A stretch of DNA of 64,000 nt, from NCBI RefSeq assembly GCF_004011175.1, contig NZ_RQXX01000002.1:372001-436000 (forward strand), written 5' to 3'. The notes under the pieces were generated by a model, which did no database searches, was not told the origin of the DNA, and was given only the letters and a program-made list of their open reading frames with translations. Origin of the DNA: Mesobaculum littorinae. GTDB lineage: Bacteria; Pseudomonadota; Alphaproteobacteria; Rhodobacterales; Rhodobacteraceae. Of this stretch, positions 27,183 to 36,311 are shown piece after piece (positions within the stretch are counted from its first letter, which is position 1; every line of letters begins with the position of its first letter). The position numbers and the translations under genes are program-made.

Positions 27183-28211
27183 ATGGAAGTCGGACTTTAC
27201 ACCTTCGGCGACGTCGGAACCGATCCGGTCAGCGGCGAAAACGTCGATGCGGCCACGCGGCTGACCAACCTGATCGAGGAGATCGAGCTGGCCGACCAGG
27301 TCGGGCTCGACATCTTCGGCCTGGGCGAACACCACCGTCCGAACTACGCGATCTCCTCGCCCGCGACGGTGCTGGCGGCGGCGGCGCGGACCACGAAGTC
27401 GATCCGCCTGTCCTCGGCGGTCTCGGTGCTCAGCTCCGACGACCCGATCCGCGTGTTCCAGCAGTTCTCCACGCTCGACAACCTGACCGGCGGCCGGGCC
27501 GAGCTGATGGTAGGCCGTGGCAGCTTCATCGAAAGCTTCCCGCTTTTCGGCTACGACCTCGACGACTACAACGCGCTTTTCGAAGAAAAGCTCGCCATGC
27601 TGATGGCGATCAACGAAGACGAGCGGCTGGACTGGCCCGGCACCCGCTTCACGCCCCGCGTGGCAGGGCAGGGGGTCTATCCCCGCCCGGTCCAAGACCC
27701 GCTGCCGCTCTGGATCGCCGCTGGTGGCACGCCGGAAAGCATGGTGCGCGCGGGCGGGCTGGGTCTGCCGCTGGCGCTGGCGATCATCGGCGGCCAGCCG
27801 CGGCGTTTCGCGCCCCTGGCCGATCTCTACCGCCGCGCCGCCGCCCAGGCGGGCCACGCCGACAAGGCGCGCGTGTCTCTCAACGTCCACGGCTTCGTGG
27901 CCGAGGACAGCCAGCACGCCGCCGATACCTTCTTTCCCGCGCAGAAACAGGTGATGGACCAGATCGGGCGCGAACGCGGCTGGCCGCCGCAAAGCCGGGC
28001 GCAGTACGATGCTTCGATCGCGCGCGAGGGGGCGATGTTCGTGGGCTCGCCCGCGCAGATCACCGACAAGATACTGGGCCTGCGCGAAGATCTGGGGTTC
28101 GACCGCGTCACCCTGCAGATGGCCATCGGCATCCTGCCGCATGCCGAGATGCTGAAGGCGATCGAGGTTCTGGGCACCCAGGTCGCCCCCGAACTGCGCA
28201 AGGTGGCCTGA
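27183..28211 (+). CDS. luciferase-like (LLM class) flavin-dependent oxidoreductase
   Basis: 342 residues of the bacterial luciferase-like monooxygenase superfamily, which use F420 or reduced FMN on unknown substrates. Characteristic segments are GLYTFGDVGTDPVSGE at the N-terminus, DQVGLDIFGLGEHHRPNYAIS, TTKSIRLSSAVSVLSSDDP, FSTLDNLTGGRAELMVGRGSF and PLWIAAGGTPESMVRAG. It resembles the Atu2307-type subgroup, whose function is unknown. ATG 27183 has GGAG seven bases upstream. It lies between uraH and the urate hydroxylase gene on the same strand, behind a strong hairpin, so a role in purine catabolism is possible but not shown. Confidence 0.85.
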   Translation: MEVGLYTFGDVGTDPVSGENVDAATRLTNLIEEIELADQVGLDIFGLGEHHRPNYAISSPATVLAAAARTTKSIRLSSAVSVLSSDDPIRVFQQFSTLDNLTGGRAELMVGRGSFIESFPLFGYDLDDYNALFEEKLAMLMAINEDERLDWPGTRFTPRVAGQGVYPRPVQDPLPLWIAAGGTPESMVRAGGLGLPLALAIIGGQPRRFAPLADLYRRAAAQAGHADKARVSLNVHGFVAEDSQHAADTFFPAQKQVMDQIGRERGWPPQSRAQYDASIAREGAMFVGSPAQITDKILGLREDLGFDRVTLQMAIGILPHAEMLKAIEVLGTQVAPELRKVA

Positions 28212-28332
28212 CCCCCCGCGCCGCCGTTCCCCCCCTCAGCCGACCGTCCCCCATCCCCGACGCCGCGCAGCCGAAGGCGCCCCGCCCTCCCGCCTCCCCG
28301 CACTGCAGCGGCGTCCCAGCGGGGCGGCTGTC

Positions 28333-28364
28333 TTCTTCTCTTCCCAAATACTCCCGCCGGAGGC
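28333..28364 (+). repeat. dispersed short repeat, copy 1
   Basis: A T/C-rich block leading into CCCAAATACTC and a GC-rich tail (CCGCCGGAGGC). It matches 31442-31462 at 20 of 21 positions. From memory, very similar elements lie between genes in many Rhodobacteraceae genomes. Apart from it, the 312-base gap 28212-28523 holds nothing I recognise. Confidence 0.6.
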
Positions 28365-28523
28365 ATCGCCCGGCACGGGCGACCGGCGCGGGTCCCCCGG
28401 GGCCCGCGACGCCCGGGCCCGCCCGGCCGCAAACCCGGGCGGCACCGCCGCGGCGCAGCGGGCGGCTTCCCTCCCGGTCCGACCCCGGTATAGGGTCGGG
28501 CCAAAAGCGTCAGAGGGACAGCC

Positions 28524-29744
28524 ATGCAAGACTTCGCCATCCTGTGGGACTGGGCCGCCTTCGCGGTCCGATGGCTTCACGTCGTCACCGCCATCGCCTG
28601 GATCGGGTCGAGCTTCTATTTCATCGCGCTGGATCTCGGGCTCAACCGTCGCATCCCCGGCCCGGCGGATGGAGAGGAGTGGCAGGTCCACGGAGGCGGC
28701 TTCTATCACATCCAGAAATACCTCGTGGCGCCCGACGCGATGCCCGAGCATCTGACCTGGTTCAAATGGGAAAGTTACTGGACGTGGATGTCCGGCGCCG
28801 CGATGCTGATGATCGTCTACTGGGCGGGGGCCGAGCTCTACCTGATCGATCCCGCCAAGGCCGACCTCGCCGTCTGGCAGGGCATCGCGATCTCGGCCCT
28901 GTCGCTGGCGATCGGCTGGCTCGTCTACGATGCCCTGTGCAAGTCGCCGCTGGGCGCCCGGCCGACGACCCTCATGCTGCTGCTCTTCGTGCTGCTCGTC
29001 GCGATGTCCTGGGGCTACAACCAGGTCTTCACCGGGCGGGCGGCGCTTTTGCATCTCGGCGCCTTCACCGCCACGATCATGACGGCCAATGTCTTCTTCA
29101 TCATCATGCCGAACCAGCGCGTGGTGGTGGCCGACCTCAAGGCCGGCCGCAAGCCCGACCCCAAGTACGGCAAGATCGCCAAGCTGCGTTCGACCCACAA
29201 CAACTACCTGACGCTTCCGGTGGTGTTCCTGATGCTGTCGAACCACTACCCGTTGGCCTTCGGCACCGACAACGCCTGGATTATCGCCGCCCTGGTCTTC
29301 CTGATGGGCGTTACCATCCGGCACTGGTTCAACACCCGTCACGCCAGGGCCGGCAGCCCGCACTGGACCTGGGCCGCGACGGTCATCCTCTTCATCCTTA
29401 TCGCATGGCTGTCGACCGCCCCGGCGTTCCAGCCGATCGAGGCCGCCGAGGCCCGTCCGATGACACCTTACGAGACGCGCTTTTCCCAGGCGCAAGGGTT
29501 TGACGAGGCCTATGACATCGTGCTCGGTCGCTGTTCGATGTGCCATGCGCGCGAGCCTGTCTGGGACGGGATTCGCCGGGCACCCAAGGGCGTGACGCTG
29601 GAAACCCGGGCCGACGTCGCCCGCCACGCGCGCGAGATCTACCTGCAGGCCGGCGTCAGCCACGCGATGCCGCCCGCGAACCTCACCGCGATCCCGCAGG
29701 AGGACCGCGACCGGCTGGCTGCATGGTATCGCGCCGGACGCTGA
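28524..29744 (+). CDS. puuD: urate hydroxylase PuuD, membrane protein with cytochrome c domain
   Basis: 406 residues. PuuD replaces soluble uricase and oxidises urate to 5-hydroxyisourate at the membrane, passing electrons to the respiratory chain through its own heme. The N-terminal part (to about residue 310) has around eight helices with conserved histidines, including VRWLHVVTAIAWIGSSFYFI and GFYHIQKYLVAP. The C-terminal part has one c-type heme site, CSMCH, near residue 339 with a later SHAMPP methionine ligand region. The product feeds uraH and the allantoinase/decarboxylase fusion just upstream, so this window encodes urate to ureidoglycolate apart from allantoicase. Confidence 0.93.
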   Translation: MQDFAILWDWAAFAVRWLHVVTAIAWIGSSFYFIALDLGLNRRIPGPADGEEWQVHGGGFYHIQKYLVAPDAMPEHLTWFKWESYWTWMSGAAMLMIVYWAGAELYLIDPAKADLAVWQGIAISALSLAIGWLVYDALCKSPLGARPTTLMLLLFVLLVAMSWGYNQVFTGRAALLHLGAFTATIMTANVFFIIMPNQRVVVADLKAGRKPDPKYGKIAKLRSTHNNYLTLPVVFLMLSNHYPLAFGTDNAWIIAALVFLMGVTIRHWFNTRHARAGSPHWTWAATVILFILIAWLSTAPAFQPIEAAEARPMTPYETRFSQAQGFDEAYDIVLGRCSMCHAREPVWDGIRRAPKGVTLETRADVARHAREIYLQAGVSHAMPPANLTAIPQEDRDRLAAWYRAGR

Positions 29745-29885
29745 GGGCCCGCCCCGGCGCGCAAGCCGAGGACTGCCCGGCCCCAGGGCGGCGCCCACCC
29801 CTGTCCGCAATCGGCAGGGCCGCTCTCGGCAAACCTTCGCGCTCCCCGGTTCGTGCCCTAAATGGGGGCCGCAGGGTCAGGCGCC

Positions 29886-30323
29886 TTAGCTTTCCAGCCA
29901 GATCGTGACTGGCCCGTCATTGGTCAGGGTTACCGCCATGTCCGCCCCGAACCGCCCGGTCGCGACCTGCACGCCCTGGACGCGCAGTGCCGCGGCATAG
30001 GCCTCGTAAAGCGTCCGGCCCAGCTCGGGCGCGGCGGCGGTGGAAAACCCCGGTCGGTTGCCGCTGCGGGTGTCGGCGGCAAGCGTGAACTGGCTGATCA
30101 CCAGGGCCGCGCCACCGGTATCCAGCAGCGACCGGTTCATCCGCCCCTCCGCGTCGCGGAAGATGCGCAGCTTCGCCGTCCGTCGCGCCAGCTTCTCGGC
30201 CGCTGCGGCATCGTCGCTCTCCATCGCGCAGACGAGGATGGCCAGCCCCGCGCCGATCTCGCCCAGTGTCTCGCCCGCCACATCGACCTTCGCAGTGCTG
30301 ACCCGTTGCAGCAGGGCCCGCAT
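29886..30323 (-). CDS. dtd: D-aminoacyl-tRNA deacylase
   Basis: 145 residues, normal length. The enzyme removes D-amino acids from tRNA. The start [15 protein letters not shown], the catalytic region [20 protein letters not shown] and the C-terminal [11 protein letters not shown] with the Gly-cisPro motif identify it. The usual NRPSF motif reads NRPGF here. Its ATG overlaps the stop of the sugar kinase by one base (TGATG), so the two are co-translated. Confidence 0.94.
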   Translation of the reverse strand: MRALLQRVSTAKVDVAGETLGEIGAGLAILVCAMESDDAAAAEKLARRTAKLRIFRDAEGRMNRSLLDTGGAALVISQFTLAADTRSGNRPGFSTAAAPELGRTLYEAYAAALRVQGVQVATGRFGADMAVTLTNDGPVTIWLES

Positions 30324-31282
30324 CAAAGCTCCTCCGACCAGGGCGGATTGGCCCCGGCCCGCGACACTGTGACCGCGGCGGCCCGGATGCCCAGCGACAG
30401 CGCCGCCTCGATATCCTCGCGCGACAGCCCGGCAAGGCCTGCCCGGCTCAGCACGCCCGCCCGGTTCAGCCCTGCAAGGACGCCCGCGTTGAAGGTGTCC
30501 CCGGCGCCCACGGTGTCGACCACCTCGACCTTGCGCGCGGGCACGAAAACCTCGTCCGCCTCCGTCACCCCCAGCGCGCCTTCGGCCCCCCGGGTCAGGC
30601 ATACCAGCCGCGGCCCCCGGCCCTGCGCATCATTGGCCAGCGCTTCACCGCCCAGCATTCCGCGGGCCAGCGCTGCCGGGTCGCCCGGTCCCTCCAGCCA
30701 GTGCAGATCCTCGTCCGAAATCTTCACGATGTCGGCGGCGGCGATCATCCGGCCGATGCGGGCGCGGTAGGCGGGCTCGTCCGCGACGAAGCCGGGGCGC
30801 ACGTTGGGGTCGATCATCGTCACCGGGCCGGAGGCGCGGGTCGACAGTTCCAACATCAGCGTCTCGTAAGCCGTGCCGCAGGGCTCGACAGCAAGGGATA
30901 TGCCGCCAAAGAACGCCGCCGCGATCTCGGGGCCGACCTGCGGCAGATCAGTGTCGCGCAGCATCCGCCCGGCCGTGCCCTCGTCGTAGAAGGCATAGCG
31001 CGCCTGCCCCTCGGCCAGCTGAACGAAGGCCAGCGTGGTCGGCCTGTCGCTGCGCGCCGCCCGGTCCGCACTGACGCCCGAGGCATCGAGCGCCGCGATC
31101 AGCTGAGCGCCGAAAAGGTCGGTTGAGAGGCCTGAAAAAAACGACACCGGCGCGCCCAGCCGTCCCAGCGCGATGGCGGTGTTGAATACCGCGCCACCGG
31201 AATACGGGGCGAAAGCGGGCTCGCCCCTCTCGGACACGCGCGGCAGCATATCGATCAGCGCCTCGCCGCTACACAGGATCAT
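30323..31282 (-). CDS. PfkB-family sugar kinase, fructokinase-like
   Basis: 319 residues. It phosphorylates a sugar, most likely fructose, with ATP. Motifs are [13 protein letters not shown] at the N-terminus, the substrate-side signature [20 protein letters not shown], and the ATP/anion-hole signature [19 protein letters not shown] with the catalytic aspartate. ATG 31282 is preferred over the upstream ATG 31309 because it gives the family start [11 protein letters not shown]. It forms a two-gene operon with dtd. The upstream gap to 31578 holds the second dispersed repeat. Confidence 0.85.
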   Translation of the reverse strand: MILCSGEALIDMLPRVSERGEPAFAPYSGGAVFNTAIALGRLGAPVSFFSGLSTDLFGAQLIAALDASGVSADRAARSDRPTTLAFVQLAEGQARYAFYDEGTAGRMLRDTDLPQVGPEIAAAFFGGISLAVEPCGTAYETLMLELSTRASGPVTMIDPNVRPGFVADEPAYRARIGRMIAAADIVKISDEDLHWLEGPGDPAALARGMLGGEALANDAQGRGPRLVCLTRGAEGALGVTEADEVFVPARKVEVVDTVGAGDTFNAGVLAGLNRAGVLSRAGLAGLSREDIEAALSLGIRAAAVTVSRAGANPPWSEEL

Positions 31283-31441
31283 GCGCACCCCCCATTTTCT
31301 CGGCCCCAATTTTCCGGGCCCTCATTCTGCCTGTGCGCTTCTAGGCTGCCGCAAGCCGTCCGGCAATCCATGCCCATGGTCGAGCCCCCCGTCCACGACC
31401 CGCTTTCGCCCCCGACACCGACCCGGGCGACGCCGCGCCCT

Positions 31442-31490
31442 TTCTTCTCTTCCAAAATACTCTCCGGGGGTGCGGGGGTGGAAAACCCCC
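31442..31490 (-). repeat. dispersed short repeat, copy 2, with hairpin
   Basis: This is the second copy of the T/C-rich element (31442-31462), followed by runs of G. Read on the minus strand, GGGGGT, a five-base loop and ACCCCC (31490-31474) form a stem before the A/G-rich tail, so it could end the DUF2927 operon transcript. The rest of 31283-31578 shows no gene. Confidence 0.6.
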
Positions 31491-31578
31491 GCCGCGCCAC
31501 ATCGGCCATCGGCACGCCGCGGATCCTGGCTGCGCCACGCCTGCGGCCAGCGCACCTCCCGCATGCCCGACGGTCCGG

Positions 31579-32583
31579 TCAGCTCGTCCCGTCGAGGTAT
31601 TCTCCGGCGATCACCCGGGCGAGTTCTCCGGCCGCGTCCGCGTCCATACCGGGTCGCATCCGCGGGTCGTAAAGCATCCTCAGCATGTACTCGTCCATCT
31701 CGGTCAGCAGGGCGAATTCCTCGTCGTCGTTGAAGACCGAGGGCCGCGCGGCGGGGCTGTCATTGGCCAACCCCATGCCTTGCGCGATTTCCTCGTGCAC
31801 GCAGGACAGGCGCAAGAGGTCGGGCGTTTCCGCGCGGATCACCGCCACCGCCTTGGAGTACTCCCCGGTGTCGTTGGGATCGAGCGCGAAGACCAGGCAA
31901 TAGGTCGTCCGCGGCAGGTCGATCACGGTGTCCAGGGCGGCGCGGCTGATCCCGGGGATGAAGGCACGGAACTCGGGTTCGAGCGCGCGGCGCTCGGCCT
32001 CGTTGACGACGTAGACGCGGAAGTTCCCGCCAGACGACACCTGCGAAATCGGGTGCCCCGTCACCCGCGACAGGCGCGCGGCATAGCCGACGATATCCGC
32101 GCGGTCGCTCGCCTTCTGCGCCTCAGGCACGGCGTCGCCGAACTCGATCTGCATCGAGATCGGGCGCTCCCACCGATGCAGGCGGCTGGGACGTTCGAGG
32201 GCGACCAGCCGCCCGCCCTGCGCGGTGTACTCCTCGAAAAGGGCAATCCGGACAAAACTGTCGGCCAGCCGGCGGGAATCGATCGGCGTGTCTGGCCCGC
32301 CACCGTCGGTGCGCAGCAGTCCGCGGGCCTGGAATCCCGTCTCGATGCGCCCGTAATAGGCGGCCAGTTCCTCGCTCGTCGGGTCGGGGCGGGCGCGGAC
32401 GGCCGGCGGTTCGGGCACGGGCGGCGGCGCCAGCTCGGCTGGCCGTTCGGGCGGGCGCGGTACGGGCTCGACCGGCGCCACCACCTCGCAACCGGCCAGC
32501 GCCAGCGCCAGCGTGGCGCCCGCGGCCCAAAGGCCTGGGCCGCGCGTCGCGCCCTTGCGTCCCGGAACCTCGGTCCGATCCAT
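31579..32583 (-). CDS. DUF2927 lipoprotein with HExxxQ motif
   Basis: 334 residues. The N-terminus is a lipoprotein signal (hydrophobic stretch then LALAGC), followed by a Pro-rich linker (PVPRPPERPAELAPPPVPEPP), so the protein should be tethered to a membrane on the outer side. The C-terminal DUF2927 domain contains SGGNFRVYVVNEAER, YCLVFAL and SCVHEEIAQGMGLANDSP; the HEEIAQ looks like a zinc-protease helix lacking the second histidine. Function is unknown. ATG 32583 follows GAGGAGG and starts four bases after the TelA stop, so it is the last gene of the XpaC-TelA operon. Confidence 0.85.
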   Translation of the reverse strand: MDRTEVPGRKGATRGPGLWAAGATLALALAGCEVVAPVEPVPRPPERPAELAPPPVPEPPAVRARPDPTSEELAAYYGRIETGFQARGLLRTDGGGPDTPIDSRRLADSFVRIALFEEYTAQGGRLVALERPSRLHRWERPISMQIEFGDAVPEAQKASDRADIVGYAARLSRVTGHPISQVSSGGNFRVYVVNEAERRALEPEFRAFIPGISRAALDTVIDLPRTTYCLVFALDPNDTGEYSKAVAVIRAETPDLLRLSCVHEEIAQGMGLANDSPAARPSVFNDDEEFALLTEMDEYMLRMLYDPRMRPGMDADAAGELARVIAGEYLDGTS

Positions 32584-32587
32584 CTCG

Positions 32588-33775
32588 CTACCTCCTCGGA
32601 ACCGAGCGGCCAGCCGCCGCGGCGGGGCCAGACCGGGTGTGCGCGGCCGAAAGCGCCTCGCGCAGGTCGCGCTCCATTTGCTCAAGGTCGGCTTCGGCGG
32701 CGGCGCGGGTCTCGCGCCCCTCGTCGGCGATGGCGAGGCTTTCCTCGATCGTGTCGATCAGCTCGGCATTGGCCTGCCGCACCGTCTCGATGTCGAAGGC
32801 GCCGCGCTCGACCTCTTCTCGGACGGTGCGGTTTGCCTCGCGCAGGTTCTGCGCGTTCGAGGTCAGAAGCTCGTTGGTCAGGTCCGTCGCCTCGCGGACC
32901 GCGTCCGCGGCTTCGGCCGAACGCTGGATCGTCAGCCCCTGCGCCAGCTGGGTTTCCCAAAGCGGCACGGTGTTGACGAGGGTCGAGTTGATCTTGGTGA
33001 CCAGCGCCTTGTCATTTTCCTGGACCAGCCGGATCGAGGGCAGCGCCTGCATCGTCACCTGCCGCGTCAGCCGCAGGTCGTGCACCCGCCGGTCGAGATC
33101 GTCGCGCGCGGCGCGCAGGTCGCGCAGCTCCTGCGCGCGCAGCACTTGTTCGGCCTCGGGCGCGGCGTCGACCTCGGCCGCCTTGGCCGGAATATCCTCG
33201 GCATCCACGCGGCGCAGCTTTTCCACGCCCGCCGCGATGTAGAGCCCGAGCTCGTCGTAGAATTCGAGCGTCCGCTCGTAGAGCTTTTCGAGCGCCTTGA
33301 TATCCTTGAGCAGCCTGTGCTCGTGTTCCAGCAGGTTGTCCGTGATATGGTCGATCTGGCCCTGCACCGTCTCGAACCGTGCCGAGAAGCGTTGGATGGG
33401 GGCCATCTGGCCCGTGATCCGCTCCCACCACGACCGTGTACGCCGCATGTCGAGTTCGGACACGGAAAAGCCGCGCAGCGTCGTCACGATCTGGCGCAAA
33501 CTGTCGCCGGCGGGGCCGATATCCTTGTTGCGCACATCGCCCAGCATCGACTGGCTGATCTTCTGCAGCTCGTCCTGCGCGCCGGCGCCGAAATACATCA
33601 CCGTCCCGATGTCCGACAGGTCGAGCTCGGCGATGCGCCGCTCGATCTCGGGCGCCTGTGCGGCGGCGGGATCGTAGGGCGCGGGTTCGGCCTGCGGCTC
33701 GGGCAGGTCGACCGACGCGATCTCGTCGACGAGCGCGCCTGTCTCTTCGGCCTTGGCGCGTGTGGTATCGGACAT
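32588..33775 (-). CDS. TelA/KlaA toxic anion resistance family protein
   Basis: 395 residues, mostly alpha-helical and probably coiled coil. The family core is clear: WWERITGQMAPIQRFSARFETVQGQID, LLKDIKALEKLYERTLEFYDELGLYIAAG, VTMQALPSIRLVQENDKALVTKINSTLVNTVPLW and LLTSNAQNLREANRTVREEVERG. The family is linked to tellurite and antimicrobial-peptide tolerance, but its molecular role is unsettled. It follows the XpaC-like gene by 40 bases and precedes the DUF2927 lipoprotein gene by four, a conserved-looking envelope-stress unit with terC just upstream. Confidence 0.92.
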   Translation of the reverse strand: MSDTTRAKAEETGALVDEIASVDLPEPQAEPAPYDPAAAQAPEIERRIAELDLSDIGTVMYFGAGAQDELQKISQSMLGDVRNKDIGPAGDSLRQIVTTLRGFSVSELDMRRTRSWWERITGQMAPIQRFSARFETVQGQIDHITDNLLEHEHRLLKDIKALEKLYERTLEFYDELGLYIAAGVEKLRRVDAEDIPAKAAEVDAAPEAEQVLRAQELRDLRAARDDLDRRVHDLRLTRQVTMQALPSIRLVQENDKALVTKINSTLVNTVPLWETQLAQGLTIQRSAEAADAVREATDLTNELLTSNAQNLREANRTVREEVERGAFDIETVRQANAELIDTIEESLAIADEGRETRAAAEADLEQMERDLREALSAAHTRSGPAAAAGRSVPRR

Positions 33776-33815
33776 GACGTCGGTCTTCCTTTTCGATTGC
33801 CGTCTCGCGGTCGGC

Positions 33816-34850
33816 CTACCGGCTCAGAACACCCTCGCGGCCCAAACGATCCCTCAGCACCTCGATCTCGATATCGAGGTCCGAGCGGTCGTCAAGCAGC
33901 ATGCGCTCGCGCCGCGCGTCGAATCCGCGTTCGAGGTCGTCGAGCAACGCAAGGTAGTCGGCGCGCGCGGTGGCGTCGGGGCGGCGGGCGTAGAGATCGG
34001 CGAACTTGGCCGAGGCATCGCGCGCGCCCAGAAGGTAGACCCCGAGGTAACGCCGGGCCTGCGACAGCTCGCGCGGATCGCTTTCGACCTGCCGGCACAT
34101 GTCGCGGGCCGTGTCGCGGAAGGCGGCCACCCGCGCGTCGAGCTCGGGGTCGCCCAGCCGCGCGATGGCCTCCCGCATCGCGGCCAGATGCGCCTCGGCC
34201 TCGTCCACGACGCGGGCGATGCGCGCGGATTGCAGATCGTCGATTCCCTCGGCGGTCTTGTCCCGCAGCGGGTCCGCGCCGAAGGCCATGACATGCAGCC
34301 CGGCCCCAAGGACGGCAAAGATCGCGGCATCGGCGAACCCGGGATCGGCAAGCCCGGGCAGGGCCAGCGCCGCGCCCGAGAGGCCCGCGCCGAAGATCTT
34401 GCGCGGAATGGCGGGGCGCTTGGCCGTGACGCGGTCGTCATAGGCGGCCTCGGCCTTCAGCCCTTCGCGGGTCAGGGCGGCGGCGGCGACCAGCCCTCCG
34501 CCCGCCAGAAGGTGCAGCGCCAGGCCCAACGGGTCCTGCCAGAAACCCGACAGGATCAGCGGTGCCGCGGACAGCGCCAGCATGTTGGTGCGCCCGGTGC
34601 CGCGGACCGGGCGGGACAGCCGCCGCCCGGGACGCCGCGATCCGGGTCCCTTCGGCCGTGTCTTGTCAGCTAGCGGCCCATCCTGCCGGGGGCCGTCTGA
34701 GCTGGCCCCTTCGGCACGCGGGCGCCGTCGGATCCCGGGCACCTTGCGCGGATCGTCCGAGGGCGTGACGGCCGTGTCGCGGCCCCGGTCGTCAACCGGG
34801 TCGCGACGTTGGTCGCGCCGGGGCACAGCGTCGTCATAGCCGTCGGCCAT
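33816..34850 (-). CDS. XpaC-like (5-bromo-4-chloroindolyl phosphate hydrolysis) membrane protein
   Basis: 344 residues. Residues 1 to about 90 are charged and probably disordered. Hydrophobic helices follow at about 92-125 and 155-190 (AAIFAVLGAGLHVMAFG). A helical domain in the C-terminal half contains RIARVVDEAEAHLAAMREAI and RARRYLGVYLLGARDASAKF-like segments of the XpaC family. Family members are routinely found beside TelA, as here. ATG 34850 is four bases after the stop of the small membrane protein gene. The biochemical function is unknown despite the name. Confidence 0.8.
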   Translation of the reverse strand: MADGYDDAVPRRDQRRDPVDDRGRDTAVTPSDDPRKVPGIRRRPRAEGASSDGPRQDGPLADKTRPKGPGSRRPGRRLSRPVRGTGRTNMLALSAAPLILSGFWQDPLGLALHLLAGGGLVAAAALTREGLKAEAAYDDRVTAKRPAIPRKIFGAGLSGAALALPGLADPGFADAAIFAVLGAGLHVMAFGADPLRDKTAEGIDDLQSARIARVVDEAEAHLAAMREAIARLGDPELDARVAAFRDTARDMCRQVESDPRELSQARRYLGVYLLGARDASAKFADLYARRPDATARADYLALLDDLERGFDARRERMLLDDRSDLDIEIEVLRDRLGREGVLSR

Positions 34851-34854
34851 CGCG

Positions 34855-35091
34855 TCAGCCCCCCGCGACCGAGACGTAGAACACCAGCGCAACCAGAAGC
34901 GCAAAGGCCGTTTTCTGCATGATCCCTCCCCCGGGCGCATCGATCGGTGACACGGAACGCGCGTCGCTGCGACTGTCGGGACGTGTCGCCGAACGCCCCT
35001 GCCGCGTGGCGGCGCGCAGGATCTCGACCACGACCAGAACGGCGGCCAGCAGGGCCGCCAGGCAGAAGACAGCGAAAATCAGTCTCGACAT
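34855..35091 (-). CDS. small membrane protein, two helices
   Basis: 78 residues. Helix one spans about residues 3-24 (IFAVFCLAALLAAVLVVVEIL) and helix two about 58-75 (TAFALLVALVFYVSVAG), joined by a basic and polar linker. ATG 35091 is preferred over 35157 because GAGGGG precedes it and the protein then begins at the first helix. It is the first gene of the TelA operon and four bases from the next start. Family not recognised. Confidence 0.65.
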   Translation of the reverse strand: MSRLIFAVFCLAALLAAVLVVVEILRAATRQGRSATRPDSRSDARSVSPIDAPGGGIMQKTAFALLVALVFYVSVAGG

Positions 35092-35315
35092 GTGCGTCCG
35101 CCCCTCGCGTTTCGCGTGTACCCCTTCACGATATGGGAAGGGCGCCGGGGTTTTCACCCCCTTGCCGGTCCGACCATGGCCCGAACGCCTGTCAGGATTG
35201 AACCTGTGCCGCCCGCGCGCCGCCGCGGGCCTTCAGGGGGGGCAGGGAAGTGGCCGGCCCCGGGGTCATGTCCCGTCAGGTCCCGGGGCCGCGCGTCGGG
35301 CCCCGGGTGGTCGGG

Positions 35316-36176
35316 TCAGAGCGGGCGCTGCCCCTCGGCGCGGCGCTGGCCCGGCAGCTCGCCCTTGCGGGCGGCGCGGCGTTCGGCGTCCAGCTTGCGG
35401 GAATAGCCCGACTGGATCACTTCGACCAAGACAAGCACGATGACCGAGAAATAGAACGTCGTCTTTGACATCGGCACCAGCGCGTAGTCGAAGATGTGGA
35501 TTGCCAGCGTCTCGTCATGCATCGCATGCGAGGCCGCGAGCCCCGCCTCGCCCAGAAGCACCACGCCGACGATCAGCAGGATGAAGAGGCCCAGCACCTC
35601 GTACATCCTGTTCTTCTGCAGGAACGCGGTCACGGTATCGGCCAGAAGCAGCATAGCCAGGCCCGACAGGACGATGGCCACGGCCAGCACGACAAAGACG
35701 TCGGTGATCGCGATGGCCGACAGCACCGAATCGAACGAGAAAATCAGGTTCATCGTCACGATCAGGGCGATCACCCCGGCCGCGGACTTGCTCGACTTGG
35801 CCTCGACATCCGTTTCCAGATGTTCGACCGCCAGCATGTGGCTGATCTCCTTGACCGCGGTGTACATGATGAAGATGCCGCCCACGAGGTAGACGAGGGT
35901 GGCGAAGTTCACGCCGCCCTCGAGCACGCCGTCCCAGTCGAGCACGAAGAACGGTTCGGACAGAAGACCGATCAGGTGCAGCATCACGAAGAGCAGGACG
36001 ACCCGCAGGACCACGGCGATGATGATGCCCCAGAACCGCACGGCGCGTTGCTGCGCGACCGGCGCGCGCTGGCTTTCGATCGAAATGTAGAGCAGGTTGT
36101 CGAAGCCCAGAACTGCCTGCAGGAACAGCAGCATGAGCAGGTTGCCCGCGTTTTCGAAGGTCAGAAGGTCGGCCAT
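35316..36176 (-). CDS. terC: TerC-family integral membrane protein
   Basis: 286 residues with about seven or eight helices. TerC family features are LQAVLGFDNLLYISIE, with the acidic FDN motif in a helix, and MNLIFSFDSVLSAIAITD, with the second acidic helix. The family is implicated in tellurite resistance and, more recently, manganese export supporting secreted metalloproteins. The gene lies 224 bases upstream of the TelA operon on the same strand. The C-terminus is a short basic tail (SRKLDAERRAARKGEL). Confidence 0.9.
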   Translation of the reverse strand: MADLLTFENAGNLLMLLFLQAVLGFDNLLYISIESQRAPVAQQRAVRFWGIIIAVVLRVVLLFVMLHLIGLLSEPFFVLDWDGVLEGGVNFATLVYLVGGIFIMYTAVKEISHMLAVEHLETDVEAKSSKSAAGVIALIVTMNLIFSFDSVLSAIAITDVFVVLAVAIVLSGLAMLLLADTVTAFLQKNRMYEVLGLFILLIVGVVLLGEAGLAASHAMHDETLAIHIFDYALVPMSKTTFYFSVIVLVLVEVIQSGYSRKLDAERRAARKGELPGQRRAEGQRPL

Positions 36177-36311
36177 GCGTCGCGCTCTCCGTGGTGTGGT
36201 CGTCTAGGGGAATGATCGTGGGGCAGGGGCCCGGGCAGGGCGTCCCCGGTTCGGTATGCTCCGGTCGGGCAAGCTCCGGGGGCGGGGGCCCCGGTGTCGG
36301 ACGTTCCGGTG

